Shown piece after piece: positions 5,206-5,710 of a stretch of DNA of 5,710 nucleotides. Both the position numbers and the translations under genes were made by a program. Each line of letters starts with the position of its first letter. Positions within the stretch are counted from its first letter, which is position 1. The stretch spans positions 1 to 5,710 of the forward strand of contig PKTV01000112.1 of assembly GCA_002868985.1 (NCBI GenBank), written 5' to 3'. Origin of the DNA: Desulfobacteraceae bacterium (GTDB taxonomy: Bacteria > Desulfobacterota > Desulfobacteria > Desulfobacterales > UBA11574). Below the pieces are notes generated by a model. It was not told the origin of the DNA, did no database searches, and was given only the letters and a program-made list of their open reading frames with translations.

Positions 5206-5710
5206 CTATTTTTGATCCGCAGGACCGAAGGAGTGGATGAAAAGATCGCGGAGGGCCTGCCGTCCGTCATCGGAGAGGTAGCGGGTTCCGGTGCCGGCAA
5301 ACGTATCTGAGGTAATCACCGGTGTGTTCTCCACCCATTGACTGTCCTCCCAGGAAAACCACCCCTTTCGTTCCTGATCATAGACGCTCAGCGGCCGGTT
5401 AAATAGTTTTGCCAACTCGACCCCCCAGCCGGTTCCCCCTTTGACGGTATTGTCCGCCTGTATCCAGCCGACCGCAATGACATGGTAGCCGCTATTGACC
5501 ATGTGAAAAATGGACTGGATGACTTTTCGGATCTTATCCGTCCGGGAGTAAGTGCGCTTCATCAGTTTGGACACAATTTCCATGCTGACATCGCCCTTTT
5601 GCAGCTCTTCCCGGTTCAATATCCGGACGCCCCGGGTACGCTCGGCATTGTGCCCTTCAAATGATATATTCACCTCTTTCATATGCCATGCTTCGGCAAG
5701 TTTCCCGAAT
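5206..5710 (-). CDS. SLOG/cpYpsA-like Rossmann protein, cut at the right edge
   Basis: The carboxyl-terminal 167 residues of a protein whose start lies beyond the window. An ATG at 5682 exists, but the frame stays open to the edge and the codons before it read FGKLAEAWH. I take these as part of the protein, because relatives have a GGAxGAD-type glycine loop followed by such a helix and then an SFEGH strand, here ISFEGH. Counting from the internal Met, key marks are HVIAVGWI (67-74), the phosphate-binding-like GGTGWG (82-87), LSVYDQ (98-103) with a tryptophan-rich stretch after it, and FAGTGTR (128-134). These resemble the SLOG superfamily (LOG, DprA, YpsA-like), which binds nucleotide-derived ligands; the exact function is unknown. 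The protein ends in PADQK with TAG. G+C is about 48-60% in sampled lines, like yajD. Family assignment is from pattern memory. Confidence 0.75.
   Translation of the reverse strand, partial: FGKLAEAWHMKEVNISFEGHNAERTRGVRILNREELQKGDVSMEIVSKLMKRTYSRTDKIRKVIQSIFHMVNSGYHVIAVGWIQADNTVKGGTGWGVELAKLFNRPLSVYDQERKGWFSWEDSQWVENTPVITSDTFAGTGTRYLSDDGRQALRDLFIHSFGPADQK

Noticed and set aside
5187..5213. ATTCATTATTCTTCATTCACTA-like tandem pattern after the SLOG-like gene
   Set aside because: The units are short and irregular, with no clear period or pairing, so no repeat is called.

Overview
The window reads as a stretch of bacterial chromosome, most likely from a Gram-negative bacterium. A Blc-type outer-membrane lipocalin supports this. 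The A/T-rich sequence, the relatives suggested by the TIM-barrel protein and the four-zinc-ribbon topoisomerase fit a sulfate-reducer-like (Desulfobacterota) genome. That placement is an inference from gene flavour, not from a marker gene.

Left part (1-3799): topA (DNA topoisomerase I, complete, plus strand) starts from GTG at 92 behind a good ribosome binding site. It runs tail to tail into a minus-strand gene for an AP-endonuclease-2/xylose-isomerase-like TIM-barrel protein, and the two coding regions overlap by 20 bp at their 3' ends. Upstream of the TIM-barrel gene, only 32 bases away on the same strand, lies a DJ-1/PfpI-family gene. These two probably form one transcript.

Middle (3800-4629): a 136-base gap holds a 7-bp hairpin followed by a T-rich tract on the minus strand, a likely terminator for the next gene. 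That gene is the lipocalin lipoprotein blc. Its leader carries a G/C hairpin, an operator-like 16-bp palindrome and candidate promoters facing both ways.

Right part (4630-5710): two minus-strand genes of visibly higher G+C. One is yajD, an HNH-nuclease-family protein very like the E. coli protein of that name. The other is a gene cut by the right edge that encodes a protein with the GGTGWG and YDQ signatures of a SLOG/cpYpsA-like Rossmann family. The 189 bases between them contain two nested inverted repeats but no recognisable gene.

I see no RNA gene, CRISPR array, insertion sequence or complete multi-gene novel system. The items most worth a second look are the TIM-barrel protein with a full endonuclease-IV-like set of metal ligands (possibly a cobamide-remodelling CbiR relative), the SLOG-like protein at the edge, the palindrome-controlled blc leader, and the composition shift that begins around position 4600.
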